Notes: generated from the sequence alone by a model not told the origin. A stretch of 64,000 bases of DNA from Gigaspora rosea (GCA_003550325.1 QKWP01001876.1:1-64000); one strand, 5' to 3'; counted from the first letter of the stretch, positions 21,776 to 33,149 are shown. Numbers and translations are program-made.

Positions 21776-22939
21776 GCATCGTTTTGATCTGTGCAACCAT
21801 CACTTTTCTATTGGTCTTTCACCAATACGTCCCAGACTTCCAATCCAGTTAGTCCAAAAGGGTCGATCTACTTAGCATTAGGTGCCATTATGGTTTTTTT
21901 CTCCCTGGTACCTACTTCTATAACATAGATCCTTTCCCTCCAGTACCCTATCTGGCGGCCAGGTTGGTAGACCTTGTTCCTGAGGTCAACGTCTGGTTCT
22001 TCGGCTCCAGTCCAATATTCCAGTTTTGGTTACACTATTAAAGATCTTTGCTACTTCCTTACTCAGGTCTTGCCAAATGGATTTCCGTTTTCCTGGTTCC
22101 TTGGATTTGTCTATGTCATGGGGCACAACTTCGCCCGAAGGCTCCCATTCGAGATGGTTACCAAGGACTACAGGTAATATACCTAACCGATCGACAGGAA
22201 ACTGTTACCAGAACACAGGTCTATTTTTCAAAAGAGTTGCCAGTGTGATTTGAACCCTAGACCTACCACTTGGGGTGACAACTTATCAACTTCCCTAAGT
22301 CGCCACACCCTTTGCTATATATTAAAAGTTAATTTTTTTATTAAGTAAACTAAACTTTTTTTAAATGAAATTTGTTCAGCATAACAAATTATATATAATT
22401 CTAAATTTTTAGAACTTTTAAAATAATTTTAAGTTAAATGCAATTAGTAAATATAAAAGATAAATTATTTAATTTAAAATTAATAAACTGCTAAAAATAG
22501 TAATTTTATTACTATATAGTAATCTATTAAATTTTTTTTAAAAAATTTTAAAATTTTTGAATATACTATAGATTCCCAAAAATAAGCTACTCTGAAAATA
22601 AGCAACCCTCTTGGTTTTGAGCAAAAAACCTAAAAACCTCTAAGACCTGAAAATAAGCTACCTCATATTTTCAAGCCAAAACAATAGTAATTTTTTATTC
22701 TGAAATAAGCTACTTCTCAAATCCATGCATATACCAGTAATTATACAATCTATATTACTAACTCCATTAGTGAATAAACAAGTTTCTAGTAACTTACGGT
22801 ATGATATACCAGCAAAATAACAAGCATTACTAAAAACTTGTTTTTTTAGTTACAATATCATAAGCAATGCTATTATTTCCTAACTGGGATTTACACACAT
22901 ATATATGTATATGCGCATATCTAATATATACCTTTTTCT

Positions 22940-23740
22940 TATGCTAACCAATATTGTGACCTAAAAAAAATTAAAATAAATAATTAATATATATTTAAAT
23001 ATATTGAATAAAATAAATTATTATATAAAAAAATAAATAAATAAAATAAAAAATAAACTGAAATAATTATTATAAAAAAATAATTAATTAATTAATAAAA
23101 AAATTAAATAAACTGAAATAAATTATTATAAAAAAATAATTAATTAATTAATAAAAAAATTAATTAAAATAATAATTAAAAAATAAATTAAATTAAAATA
23201 AAATTTGAATTAAAAAAAAAAAACATTTAAAATAATAATTAAAAAAATTTGAATATAAGGCCATACAAAATTAATCAATTGGTTTTTATAACCCGGCCGG
23301 GTCAAAATTTGGAAGTTTCTAAAAAAATTTTTTTATATGTTTTAATAACTGGTTGGAATTTAAAAAAAAATTTTTTATAATTTTATAAAATTTTATATAT
23401 GAAATTTAAAAAAAAAGCCAGCCGGCTGGGTCAATTAAAAAGTTTCGTGTTATTAAAACCAAGTAATTAAATTTGTAAGGCATAATAATTAAAAAAAAAG
23501 AACCATAAAAAAAATAAAAAAAATTAAAAAAGAAAATAAAGCATAAAAAAAATAATAAATAAAAATAAAAAAAAAAAACATAAAAATATTAAAAAAATTA
23601 AAAAAATTAAAAAAAATTAAAAAAGAAAACAAAAAAAACAATAAAAAATAAATAAAAAAAAAGCCAAATAAAAAGAATAAAAAAACATAAAAAAATTAAA
23701 GAAAATAAAGCTTTATAATAAAATGAAGGAAATATGTACA
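22940..23740. repeat. A-rich low-complexity block
   Basis: Mostly AAATAA/AATTAA runs with a duplicated AATAAACTGAAATAA unit near 23060-23130. It makes up most of the interior of the 1.7 kb element and is interrupted by the MITE at 23259-23481. No gene. Confidence 0.6.
23259..23481. mobile_element. Inverted-repeat MITE, GGCCATACAAAAT family, copy 2
   Basis: 223 bp; left end GGCCATACAAAATTAATC, right end (minus strand) GCCTTACAAATTTAATTAC, then TTGGTTTTTATAAC on both arms. ATAA flanks both sides (23255-23258, 23482-23485), agreeing with the 4 bp duplication inferred for copy 1 at 1910. Subterminal CCCGGCCGGGTC and CAGCCGGCTGGGTC are GC-rich palindromes unusual for this window. Confidence 0.6.
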
Positions 23741-23771
23741 TACTAGAGATAATGGCACTTGCAGTGATATA

Positions 23772-24111
23772 TGGGTGCCTTATATTAAAAGGCCCATTTT
23801 GTTATATAGCTTATTTTGAAATAATTGAGTTTAATCATTTGTTTTAATTTTCAGGCTGATCCGGGATTAAGCAAAGTTCACGATTTTCATTGGTTAAATA
23901 TAACAGGTGACTATCAGGTAATCTCGTGATGTGCTTGTCCTTAGGCAGACTCGTGTAATTTTTCTTTTACATTACCTCCATTTTTTATTATGCAAATCGA
24001 CCTTCATTTATAATTGAAAAATGTCAACCATGTCAAAGTTTACATGAATATAATAAAAACTCATTTTTCAAAAAAATTGCAAAATGGGCCCTTTTAATAT
24101 GAGGCACCCCA
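23772..24111. mobile_element. Tc1/mariner-type MITE, GGGGTGTTA family, copy 2
   Basis: 340 bp; ends TGGGTGCCTTATATTAAAAG and TGGGGTGCCTCATATTAAAAG-like, then GGCCC. TA on both sides. The interior shares AACAGGTGACTATCAGGTAA, TTATGCAAATCGACC and AAAACTCATTTTTCAAAAA with the copy at 17478-17810. Confidence 0.75.
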
Positions 24112-24479
24112 TATATGTACACATGTGCCTATTTTTAAATTAATAGAGTATGTGTATGAATTTTTTAAAATATTTTTATACACCAATAATAAGCTACCCA
24201 GCGATTGTGCATAAATTCTTAAAATCTGTATATCCTGAAAATAAGCAACCCCAGTTTTTTTACTTAAATCGTCCAAAAAAAGGTTGCTCATTTTCAGGAA
24301 TCTACAGTATATAATTTGTTATACTAAATAATTTTATCTAAAAAAAAATTGCTATTTTACTTGATAAAAAATTAAGTTTATATATTGCTATATTTAATAA
24401 GTCTAATTACTATTAAAACATAGTAAAATTTAGAAAATCATATTTATATAAAATTCTAATTTTACTTAATTGACAATTC

Positions 24480-24814
24480 GTGAAAGAAAGAGAATTTGTA
24501 TTAATAAAATACATAACTTTTAATATAAATTACATATAAAATACAAAAATCAGCATTCCTGACTATGTAAAGTTAATTTTTTATTAAGTTAATATCTTGT
24601 AGACTTTTAATAAAAGTTGTAGAGCTAGTTTTTGTAATTCTAATAATAGCTAGATTGGTAAAATTAGTTAGGTAAATAAAAAGTTACAAGAAATTAAAAT
24701 TCAAAAAATTTTATAAAACTATAGGAATCATGATTCCTGTATTAACATAATTTATTATGTTTTATTATAAAAATCTTACCTGCTTAAAATTCTCCTTCTA
24801 TTACGAATTGTCAA
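24480..24814. mobile_element. TTAA-flanked MITE (piggyBac-like target site)
   Basis: 335 bp; terminal inverted repeats share TTGACAATTCGT exactly and then GAAAGAAAGAGAATTT versus AATAGAAGGAGAATTT. TTAA flanks both sides (24476-24479, 24815-24818), the hallmark duplication of piggyBac-type elements. The termini lack the usual CCC start, so the superfamily call is tentative. No ORF. Confidence 0.7.
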
Positions 24815-24837
24815 TTAAACTTAATTATTTTAAAAGC

Positions 24838-24985
24838 TGTTGTATAGAATTTTTTAAACTTTTTTTTATTTGAAAGATAGATTTAAAGAATTTATATTTT
24901 TATTTTTAGCTTCATATCTTATATATTTAGCTTTGTACAAATTTTTAAAAAGTGTCCACAATATTATGTTCTTCTACTGTAAAAA
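24838..24985 (-). mobile_element. Tc1/mariner terminal relic, partner of 18530-18700
   Basis: On the minus strand it reads TACAGTAGAAGAACATAATA then TTGTGGACACTTTTTAAA, matching 18530 onward for about 150 bases including TATAAATTCTTTA. It abuts the left arm of the fold-back at 24975. It is a solo end, with no transposase. Confidence 0.5.
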
Positions 24986-26275
24986 TATAATAAAAACATA
25001 TAAATTTACTATAAATTTTAAGCCTCACATTATTTTCAACTTACATATTAACTTTTTTTTTCAAATTTTAAGGTTAAGTACAGTATATTGAAAATAGTAG
25101 ATTAAGGTTATTTAGAACAAATTTTTAAAATTTTGCAAATTTTCTTAATAAAATTTTTAAAAGTAAATTTATTCATTGCCCATGCGATGCGCCTTATATG
25201 TCACTCTCCCAGTCAAATTTCAAGATCAGGTGTAACGTTACATAATCAAAAAATTCAAAACAAACGTTCGTTTTATCAAAAATCGTCTATAACTTAAAAT
25301 TGCATATATGAAACTACTTTTAGGATTCTAACAAAAAAAACTCCTTGCAAAATTTTACCATAAAAACCTCATCTCGCCTATACACACAATTTATACCTTA
25401 CCCTAACCCTATCCAATGAAAAAACAGGTTATTTTAATTGTTTTGATTTTATGTTACACCTGATTTTATGATCTATGGCAGGTGCGACAACATCGCACGT
25501 ACAATGTATAAATTATTTCATTTTTTAAAAAGAAAAATTTTTCCAATTTTAAAACTGCAATTATGTGTAAAATTTTATGCTAAACAAGTTTACTTAGTAG
25601 CAAAATATAGGTTATCTTAACAAAAAAGCAAGTTAGCTATATGCTAAAGTTAAAAATTTTTGGTTTGTAATATAAACCTCTTTTTTGTTAAGATAACCTG
25701 CTTTGGGCTTTTAAGTAAACTTGTTTGGCATGTAATTCTACTTGCAATAAAGTCACTCAAACCTTTTACTAAATAAAAAATGGGGCTAAAAATGGAATTT
25801 TTTAAAAAACTTTAACCCCATTTTCACTTAGTTAAAGGTTTGAGAAAACGTTTTTTAACCTTATTATAAGTAGAATTACATGCCGAACAAGTTTACTTAG
25901 AAGCCCAAAGCAGATTATCTTAACAAAAAAGAGGTTTATATTACAACCTTTTTAACTTAAGCATATAGCTAATTTGCTTTTTTGTAAAGGTAACCTATAT
26001 TTTGCTACTAAGTAAACTTGTTCAGCATAAAATTTTATAAGTTTATATAATTGCAGTTTTAAAATTGAAAAATTTTTTCTTTTTAAAAAATTTTATTAAA
26101 AAATTGCAAAATTTTAAAAAAGTGTTCTAAATAACCTTAATCTACTATTTTCGATATACTTAACCCCAGAATTTGAAAAAAAAGTTAATATGTAAGTTGA
26201 AAATAATATGAGGCTTAAAGTTTATAGTAAATTCATATGTTTTTTATTATAATTTTTATTACAAACTAACACTTA
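24975..26275. repeat. Large nested fold-back (1.3 kb)
   Basis: Outer arms at 24975-25165 and 26078-26275 are inverted copies (AAGCCTCACATTATTTTCAA / TTGAAAATAATATGAGGCTT). Inner arms at 25545-25800 and 25805-26070 are also inverted copies (for example GCAAAATATAGGTTATCTTA and TAACCTATATTTTGC; AACAAGTTTACTTAG). Between the left outer and inner arm lies 25168-25530, which has its own imperfect inverted ends (TTGCCCATGCGATG / TTGTACGTGCGATG) and contains CAGGTGTAACGTTACATA in both orientations. So one fold-back appears split by a second, smaller element. No genes. Confidence 0.65.
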
Positions 26276-27279
26276 ATAAGCGCACCTTATATATTAAGGT
26301 AAAAAAAAAAATAAATAAAAAAAACTAACACTTATATATCAACAGGCGTGATATATTCCCTGACTGTTAGAACTTTAGTAATATAGATTATTGATGTCAA
26401 TAAAAAAAATCTGAGTACTTGCTAAGTTATTACTGCAATATATTAGAAAAGATTATGTATTTGATTCAGTCTTTCTTCATATCTATTGGTTGAAAAATGA
26501 TTTATCAGAAATTTTTTCATTTTGCTTTACATTATTAAACGGACATCTATCAGTAATGATGAAAGTTTATAAAAGGTTATGTAAACCAATGGTCGATACT
26601 TTCTAGACTCAACAAAAATCACTAATTTCGTAATTGCTAAACAAAACTCTGAAACTTAAGCAATTAGAAACTCAAAGAAACGCAAGGAAACCATGAGAAA
26701 ATATATAAAAAAATTTAAGCATATTGTTATCTTTATCCTTCTGCCTGATCTTAATACCTTATGATAAAAATTTTTGTATTAAATAAATAAAGCTCTCTAA
26801 TAAATTTGCGATAACGAATATATTACCTTAATTTGATCCATATACTTCAAATGCTTGATTAACAAAAAGCTCTCTGGGAATGATTCATCCAAAATTCTAA
26901 TTCAGAAATTGCAGGCGGCCAAAAGTGCAGTGATGAATCACAAACATAGAGATAAAGAGGGTCTGTCTTTTTTGGTTTTCATCTTGTAAAAATTTATAAT
27001 TTGAATCTTTTTAGTGCTACGGCAAAAAGTTTAGCAAAACAATTGTTGCAGGTTGTTTAACTTCAAAATCTATAAGACTTTCTATTTTTTCTCGTTGTTT
27101 AGAAGTAAGCACTATCTTGTATTTGTTATGAATTTATTCAATTGTTAAATTTGCTACTTGTCCTTCTATTATCTCTGCAATCGATTTAAGTTTTAATATT
27201 GATCATTTTAATTCTGAAGAAATAAAAGTATTATCGAAGATTATTATCAAAAATACTACTTTAACATATCCGAATCTTT
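26276..27279. other. Unrecognised stretch, possible decayed coding sequence
   Basis: Between 26425 and 26604 the plus strand has an open stretch reading LLQYIRKDYVFDSVFLHIYW, LKNDLSEIFSFCFTLLNGHL and so on, with codon use that looks protein-like but no domain I recognise. Around 26860-27240 the minus strand gives short peptide-like pieces (CDSSLHFWPPAISELEFW) across several frames. These may be host gene remnants upstream of the LRR fragment. Confidence 0.3.
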
Positions 27280-28015
27280 TTTGATAAATCTTGGTTCTGA
27301 AGGAAAGCAATAGAGAAGCACTTTGCATAAACACTACCTTAACTTCCTTAAACACTAGCAATAATAAGATTGGTTTTGAAGGAGGAAATAATTAGCTGAA
27401 CCTTCGCAAGAATACCACTCTAATATCATTAGGCATTAGTGATGACGCCATTAGTATTGAAGGAGAAATGCATTGGTTGAGGCTCTTCGCATAAACTTAA
27501 CTTTTTTCATTAAACACTTCTTATAATAGGCATGGTACTAGAGTGAGAAAACCGTTAGCAGAAGCTCTTTCCATTATGTTACTCTGACTTCTTTAATAAT
27601 TTACATAAATTACCTTATTCTATGTGATGTGAAGCATTTGCGAAGATGTTTTGTAAAAGTGGTAAGTTGACTGCTTTAGATATTGTTGATAGTGTGTTTG
27701 GCTTTGTATTGGCGGAGGTTATTCACATAAAATACTACTTTATAAATTCTTGCATTTTCTTGATTCTGAGGAGGAATAGTGCTAGTAGAAGCTCTTTAAA
27801 CAAACACTGCTCTAACTTGCATTTTTATAAATACAATTTTGACTTCTTTGAATTTTAGCAATAATAAGATTTGTTCTAAAGAAAAGAAAGTTTTAAAACA
27901 AGTTCTTTGATAAACACTACTCTAACTTCTTTGAATCATTCTTATAATGAATTTGGTTCTAAAGCTGGTAAAGATTTGACCAATACTCTCGTAAAAATGT
28001 TACATTAACTTCCTT
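27280..28015 (+). pseudogene. Leucine-rich-repeat (ribonuclease-inhibitor type) pseudogene
   Basis: The DNA repeats with a spacing near 84 bases (GAAGGAGG-type blocks near 27296, 27382, 27464, 27540, 27765, 27877 and 27960), i.e. 28 residues. Reading piecewise gives the 28-residue LRR signature: NNKIGFEGG, then LAEPL/ALVEAL, then NTTLTSLN and HSYNEFGSKAG. This is the NLRC3/ribonuclease-inhibitor class common in expanded fungal LRR families. Frames change repeatedly and stops are frequent, so it is a pseudogene of at least seven repeats. No N-terminal NACHT or F-box is seen. Confidence 0.65.
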
Positions 28016-28429
28016 GATTTTTTATGACAATTACAAATCAGCGTATTTCAAAATGCCTTTCGTAAAAATATGTGCATTTAATTAAAATATTAAGCTTGTT
28101 GAAAATGGTTATATAATTAAATCAAATTGATTAATGTTTTATTTATATCAGTGAAAATACATTTTAAGATTTTCTCTAATGAAAATTTAAAAATAAATAA
28201 ATCGTTTAATACATTTAAATATATACATTTTTGTAATAAAAATTTTAGATTGAAAATTTTGTAATCCTAAAATATTTGACATGACTAGATTGCTTGCATG
28301 ATAATAACCTAAAATAAACCTAAAAAAATCCTTTCCTAGGCTTAAAATTTTCAGAATAAAATAGATACAAATTTCAGGACTCAGATCAACCTATTGTTGG
28401 TGGTAGAATTAATTTGGCAAATTAATACG

Positions 28430-28580
28430 GCAACGGCATTGCCGTAATTTTTGCTGTAATTATTTTGTGCCGTAATGCCGCAATGCCGCAATGCCGCAAT
28501 GCCGTAATGCCGTAATGCCGTAATGCCGTAATGCCGTAATGCCGTAATGACGTAATGCCGTAATGCCGTAATGCCAAAAT
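28430..28580. repeat. GCCGTAAT subterminal minisatellite, left
   Basis: About 14 consecutive copies of an 8 bp unit (GCCGTAAT, with GCCGCAAT variants). The mirror-image array (ATTACGGC) is at the other end of the element. Paired subterminal repeats of this kind serve as transposase-binding sites in hAT elements; here binding is inferred. The apparent reading frame through the array (repeated ALRHYGIT) is a by-product. Confidence 0.8.
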
Positions 28581-28612
28581 ACCATAATGCTATTGTATCT
28601 AAAGATTATAAT

Positions 28613-28694
28613 TAGAGATGTGCCTCTTGTGCTAGCATATATTTCGCATATCATATGATATTGCACGAGATATAATATCATTTGCACATCTCTA
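28613..28694. mobile_element. 82 bp hAT-type MITE inside the hAT left end
   Basis: Perfect inverted ends TAGAGATGTGC with flanks ATTATAAT (28605-28612) and ATTATTAT (28695-28702), an 8 bp duplication with one mismatch. The centre is a palindrome around CATATCATATGATAT. Non-autonomous. Confidence 0.7.
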
Positions 28695-29036
28695 ATTATT
28701 ATATAAAAATATTATCGTTGTATTAAATACTGTAATGCTGCAATAATATATAATAAAATTCAGCTTGTGTTATATAGTTTAAAGCACTTTTAATAACAAG
28801 TATCACATAATGCTAGCAAAATTTTAGAATATACAAACTATCTATATTATTATCTAAGCCATAAATAAAGCTATTATAACCTGATAATGTTATTGAATAG
28901 TTCATTAAAGTTGTTCTTAAGTACATTACGGCGTTGCATTTTGCTTAGATTTAAAAATTTTTTAGATATAAATATTTATGAGAATGTTATAATTATTATA
29001 AATAATTATCATGTGGCTTCTCATTAATAAAAAATA

Positions 29037-30022
29037 TTAAGCTTCGAGTTGTTAAGTTTATAATTTAAAACTTAGCCTCAAAAAATATTATCGATTTTAT
29101 CACAAATTATCTTTGAAAATTTTAAACCGTCTGTTATATAGAAACTGCGCCAAAATTGTTTACAAAAATTTGATCAAAGATATCTTGGCAACTAATTAAT
29201 TAGATTCGGTAAAATTTTTTTTTTATTCGAATTCTATAGCTCAATTGGTTTCTGATATATCTTTGATAAACTTTTGAGAAATTTTATAAAATGTTTGTCA
29301 CATGATTATTTAGAAATTGCAAACTTATTTACAAAACTTTTATCAAAGATAACTCGGCAACCAATTGATCAAATTCGTGAATTTTTTTTTTTCTTTTTTT
29401 GAATTCTACAAAGCTATAGAATTCAAATAAAAAAATTTATCGAATTTGATAATTGGTTGCCAAAATAACTTCAATCAAAGATTGAAAAAAATTTTAAACT
29501 GTCTCATAGAAACTGCGCCAAAATTTTTTACAAAATTTGAACAAAGATATCTTGATCAAATTCGATAAAAGTTTTTTATTCAAATTCTATGGTTTTGTAT
29601 AATTCGAATAAAAAAAATTTCATCGAATTTGATTGATTGGTTGCCAAGTTATCTTTGATAAACTTTGAGAAAATTTATAAAACATTTGTTATATGGTTAT
29701 TTAGAAACTGCAAAATTGTTTACAAAAATTTGATTGAAGATATCTCAGAAACCAATCAATCAAATTCGATGAATTTTTTTTATTCAAATTCTAAGAAACT
29801 ATAGAATTCGAATAAAAAAAAAATTTATCAAATTTAATTAACTGGTTGCTGAGATATCTTTAATCAAAATTTAAGAAAATTTTTAAATAATTTGTGATAA
29901 AATCAAAGTAATCGTGAATAGCAAAAATTTATAGTGCAAACATCAATTCTCTAAATAAACTTTAATAATTGTTACTTTTTGAGGCTAAGTTTGTTTAGTT
30001 ATAAACTTAAAAGCCTGAAGTT
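29037..30022. repeat. Fold-back element inside the hAT 5' region
   Basis: Outer arms: AACTTAGCCTCAAAAA at about 29068 and TTTTTGAGGCTAAG at about 29977, extending to GTTAAGTTTATAA / TTATAAACTTAA. Between them, four to five alternating inverted units of about 190 bp contain TTTATTCGAATTCTAT, AAACTGCGCCAAAATT, and GATATCTTGGCAACCAAT variants. It separates the hAT left end from its gene and could have displaced the promoter. Confidence 0.6.
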
Positions 30023-30120
30023 TGTTTGTTTTTTTTTAAAATAATATTTATTAAACTTATTTAAAAAATCAAACTTATAAAATATTAAAAATTGTGCAAT
30101 TTCGTTTTTAAAACTCAATT

Positions 30121-33100
30121 ATGTCTGATACTGTATCTGAAAACACTTCTAAAAAAACTAAAAGAGGCCGTAAAGAAGCTAATGTCTGGGATCATTTTAA
30201 TAAAGAACCTGTAGGAGATGGACATTATTCAGCATCATGTAGTTATTGTACTGAAAAATGGAATAGAGGAAGACCTGAGGATTTAAAAGCTCATTTAGCA
30301 TTATTTTGTAATTCTATATCACAAGATATTAAAATAGAATATTTAGAAATATTAGCTACTGAAAATTCTGTTAAAAAAATGAAAAAAAAGATAGTTCTGG
30401 AAAATTAATAACAAATTTTTATGAATCACCAACAAAAATGGAAAAAAGTAAAAAAAATAGAATTGATCAAGCATTAATTAGATTTTTTATATGCTGTGGT
30501 ATTCCATTTTCTACTGTTAATCATCCATATTTTATAGATTTTATTCAATGTCTTTGTCTTGGTTATTCTCCTCCTGAAAGAAAAATACTTTCATCAACTA
30601 TTTTAAATCAAGAAATTTCTACTGTTTTAATTAAAATTAATAAGGAACTTGAAAATGAAAATAATTTAACATTAGGTAATAATATATTTAAATTTATTAT
30701 TTAAAATATTAAGTATAAAATAGATAATATTTTTGGTAAAATTTTTTAATTTAAACTTAGTTTATAATTTTATAACTTATTAGTTTAAATTTTAATATTA
30801 ATATTTAAACTTAAAATTATAAATTATAGCTTGAGTTTAAATTTAAAATTTATTAAAAGTATTATTTATTCTATATTTAATATATTTATAATTTTAAATA
30901 TATTAATATAATTTATTTTTATTAGCTGTAGATGGATGGTGTAGCCCTTCAGGAAAATCTATTTATGCTTTTGTAATTATTACACCTAGTAGAAAACAAT
31001 ATATTCATGCTTTAGTTGATGAATCAAGCAAATCTCACACAGGTTCTTTTAATGCTTCTGAAATTGAAAAAGTTTTAACTTCAATTGGATCTAAAAAATT
31101 TGCAGCTATTGTTTCAGATGCAGAATCAGCTATGCAATTAGCAAAACAAATAATTTCTACTAAATATCCTTATATTTTACCTATAAGATGTATAGCACAT
31201 CATATAAATCTTATAACTTCTCATATTATTAAATTAGATTTTGCTAAATCTGTTTTTAAAAAATGTCAAACTATAATAACATTTTTTAAAACTTCTTATC
31301 GTGCAGGTGCAGCTCTTCAAGAAGATATTATTGATTCTTTTATAAAAGGTGGAGGATTAAAAACTTCAGTAAAAACAAGATGGTCTACTGCATGGGATTG
31401 TTGTAATTCAATTATTAGATTAGAAAATAGTCTTAAAAATGTAAGATATATTTTATTTTTGTTATATATATTTTTTATAATATTGTAAATTATTTATAAA
31501 ATAAGATTTTTTAATTAAAAAACTTAAATTTTAAATAGTTTATAAAATTTTAATTTTTATATATAATAACTATTTATAGTAATTAAAAATAATTATTGTA
31601 TAAAAAAATATTTTAGTTTTAAACTATATAAAATTTTAAATTATATATAATAATTATTTATAATAATTAAAATAATTATTATATATAAAAAATAATTTAG
31701 TTTTAAACTATAAAATATTATTAAATTTTAATAATTTTTATATTATTTAGATTCTTGAAAAACAATCTGAAATTTTTCAAGATGCATTAACTATTAAAAA
31801 TATTCTTCGTAATCGTCAATTTTGGCAAGATGTAGAACAGTTAGAAATAGTTCTTGCACCTGCTAAAAGAGCAATTAATGCAGTTGAAACTAAATCAAGC
31901 AATATGGCATTATGTTTTTTAGAATTAGTTAAAATGGCAATTACAATTAAAAATATTTCTAATATTATAGATTCTAATTTTAAAAAACAATGTATTAAAA
32001 TTTATAATAGATATTGGAAACAGTTTGATATTACAACTTATCTTCTTGCTTATTTTTTACATCCTAAATATCGAGGTATATTTTATTTTATTTATTTTTT
32101 ATTTAAATAATATAATTATTAATTTTATTAAATTTTATTTTAGGTAAAGGATGTAAAGATAAAGTATTTCGTGAAATTTGTTTACATGCTATGAAAATTT
32201 GGCAAAATTGTGGTGCTAAAGATAATAGTTATAGAATTTTGTTATCACAGCTTAGAAAATATATAGAAAAGCTTAAACCATATGATATGGAATATGTTGA
32301 AGATTATGATACACCTGAACTTTGGTGGACAACTTGCAAACAGCCAGATAATTATATACAACAATTAGCATTAAAAATATTTTCTATTGTTCCTCACCAA
32401 GCAGCATGTGAAAGAGTATTTTCTATTTTAGACTGGATGATTGGAAAAAAAAGAACTAGGTATAATAAATAACTTAATTTAAATAAGCTTAATACTAAAA
32501 AAAATAAATTAATAAAAATTTTCTATAAAAAATTTATTTTGCAAATTATTAATTAGAAATATAATTTAGTACTATTAATTTGTTTTATTAAAATAAATTA
32601 AATAGTATAAAAATTATATAATTATAATTAATAATTTATATAATAATTAACTTTTATAAAAACTTTTTGTTAATTTTAATAATTCGTCCAAATAATTATT
32701 TTATTAATTTTAATAACTTTTATTTAAAAATTATTTTCAGATTAAATATTAACCATCTTCAGTCAATGGCACAAATTCATTCATTTTATATTACAAATAT
32801 GAAATCTGAATTAAAATTTTCTAAAGATAATTTTAATGAAAAAGAGCTTGAAATTATAGTTAATGAAATATCAGAAACTTTAATTGAAAATAGTAATTTT
32901 TTTGATGAAGAAGAAAATGAAAATGAAAATGAAGAAGAAAATAATGATGATAGTTTTGATTTATATGATGAAGATGATAATGAAACTAATCTTAATGATC
33001 TACTTATAGCAGAATTAATAGATTTAAATTTTTATGATGATAATGAAATTGAAAATAATTTATCTTTAAGTAATCAACAACAAATAGAAGATGAAGAAAA

Positions 33101-33149
33101 TTTATATATTGATTTAGAAGAAATTCTTAATGAAGAATTTCAAAATTAA
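30121..33149 (+). CDS. hAT transposase (BED zinc finger, DUF659, hAT dimerisation), six exons
   Basis: Start ATG at 30121 (MSDTVSENTSK). A BED finger follows: VWDHFNKEP, CSYC and H-x4-C (LKAHLALFC). Inferred exons: 30121-30675, 30926-31440, 31751-32075, 32144-32459, 32741-33149; all introns are GT-AG and the reading phases join correctly. The DUF659 core has AVDGWCSP, SDAESAM and CIAHHINLI; the C-terminal hAT dimerisation region has IVPHQAACERVFSILDWM then GKKRTR joined to LNINHLQSMAQIHSF. An acidic tail ends at 33149. The first exon holds one frame change at an A8-G run (30382-30390): upstream frame closes at 30408, while the downstream frame continues DSSGKLITNFYESP. That is either loss of one A, a homopolymer sequence error, or a -1 slip. 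Five segments are therefore one gene. Confidence 0.85.

Larger units (their letters stand above)
19274..21796. mobile_element. 2.5 kb inverted-repeat element inserted in retroposon copy 4
   Basis: The ends are related inverted repeats: left CACAGGTCAAAA, right CACAGATCAAAA on the minus strand, and about 20-30 bases further in both carry ATATCGGGTACC. The insertion separates CCCCAGTACC from ATCACTTTTCTATTGG, contiguous in copy 1 (as CCCCAGTACCCTTCATCAC on the minus strand of 310-340), so its limits are certain to within a few bases. Contents: ATCGGGTACC repeats, a hAT MITE (19312-19563), a T-rich block (19980-20620) and GATATGTGTC-type repeats (21460-21775). A 119-residue frame at 20631-20990 has no recognisable domain. 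Superfamily unknown. Confidence 0.65.
18777..22311 (-). mobile_element. tRNA-derived retroposon, copy 4 (split by a 2.5 kb insertion)
   Basis: The most complete copy. The minus-strand head GGGTGTGGCGACTTAGG with B box GGGTTCAAATC lies at 22240-22311; the body runs to 21797, is interrupted, resumes at 19273 and ends in an A-run (T-run about 18777-18784). Flanks TTGCTATATAT at 18757-18767 and 22312-22322 are an 11 bp target duplication. Removing the insertion gives an element of about 1.0 kb, long for a SINE. An AATAAA signal lies near the 3' end (plus strand TTTATT at 18815). Parts of the body read as KEVAKIFNSVTKTG on the minus strand, related to copy 3, so the body may derive from a gene or a LINE. 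Confidence 0.75.
22566..24307. mobile_element. 1.7 kb inverted-repeat element with TA flanks
   Basis: The left end CTATAGATTCCCAAAAATAA and right end (minus strand) CTGTAGATTCCTGAAAATGA are inverted repeats followed by AGCWACC motifs; TATA flanks both. Additional internal copies of CTGAAAATAAGCWACC occur at 22590-22690 and 24180-24300. Inside are an A-rich block and two other MITEs (23259-23481, 23772-24111). A TA target duplication suggests Tc1/mariner affinity. No transposase frame is visible. Confidence 0.6.

Noticed and set aside
21464-22253. Cluster of five short overlapping frames
   Set aside because: The left ones read through GATATGTGTC repeats and the right ones through retroposon copy 4; none has a domain.
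28460-28687. 75-residue frame on the minus strand with repeated ALRHYGIT
   Set aside because: It is translation of the GCCGTAAT minisatellite and of an 82 bp MITE.
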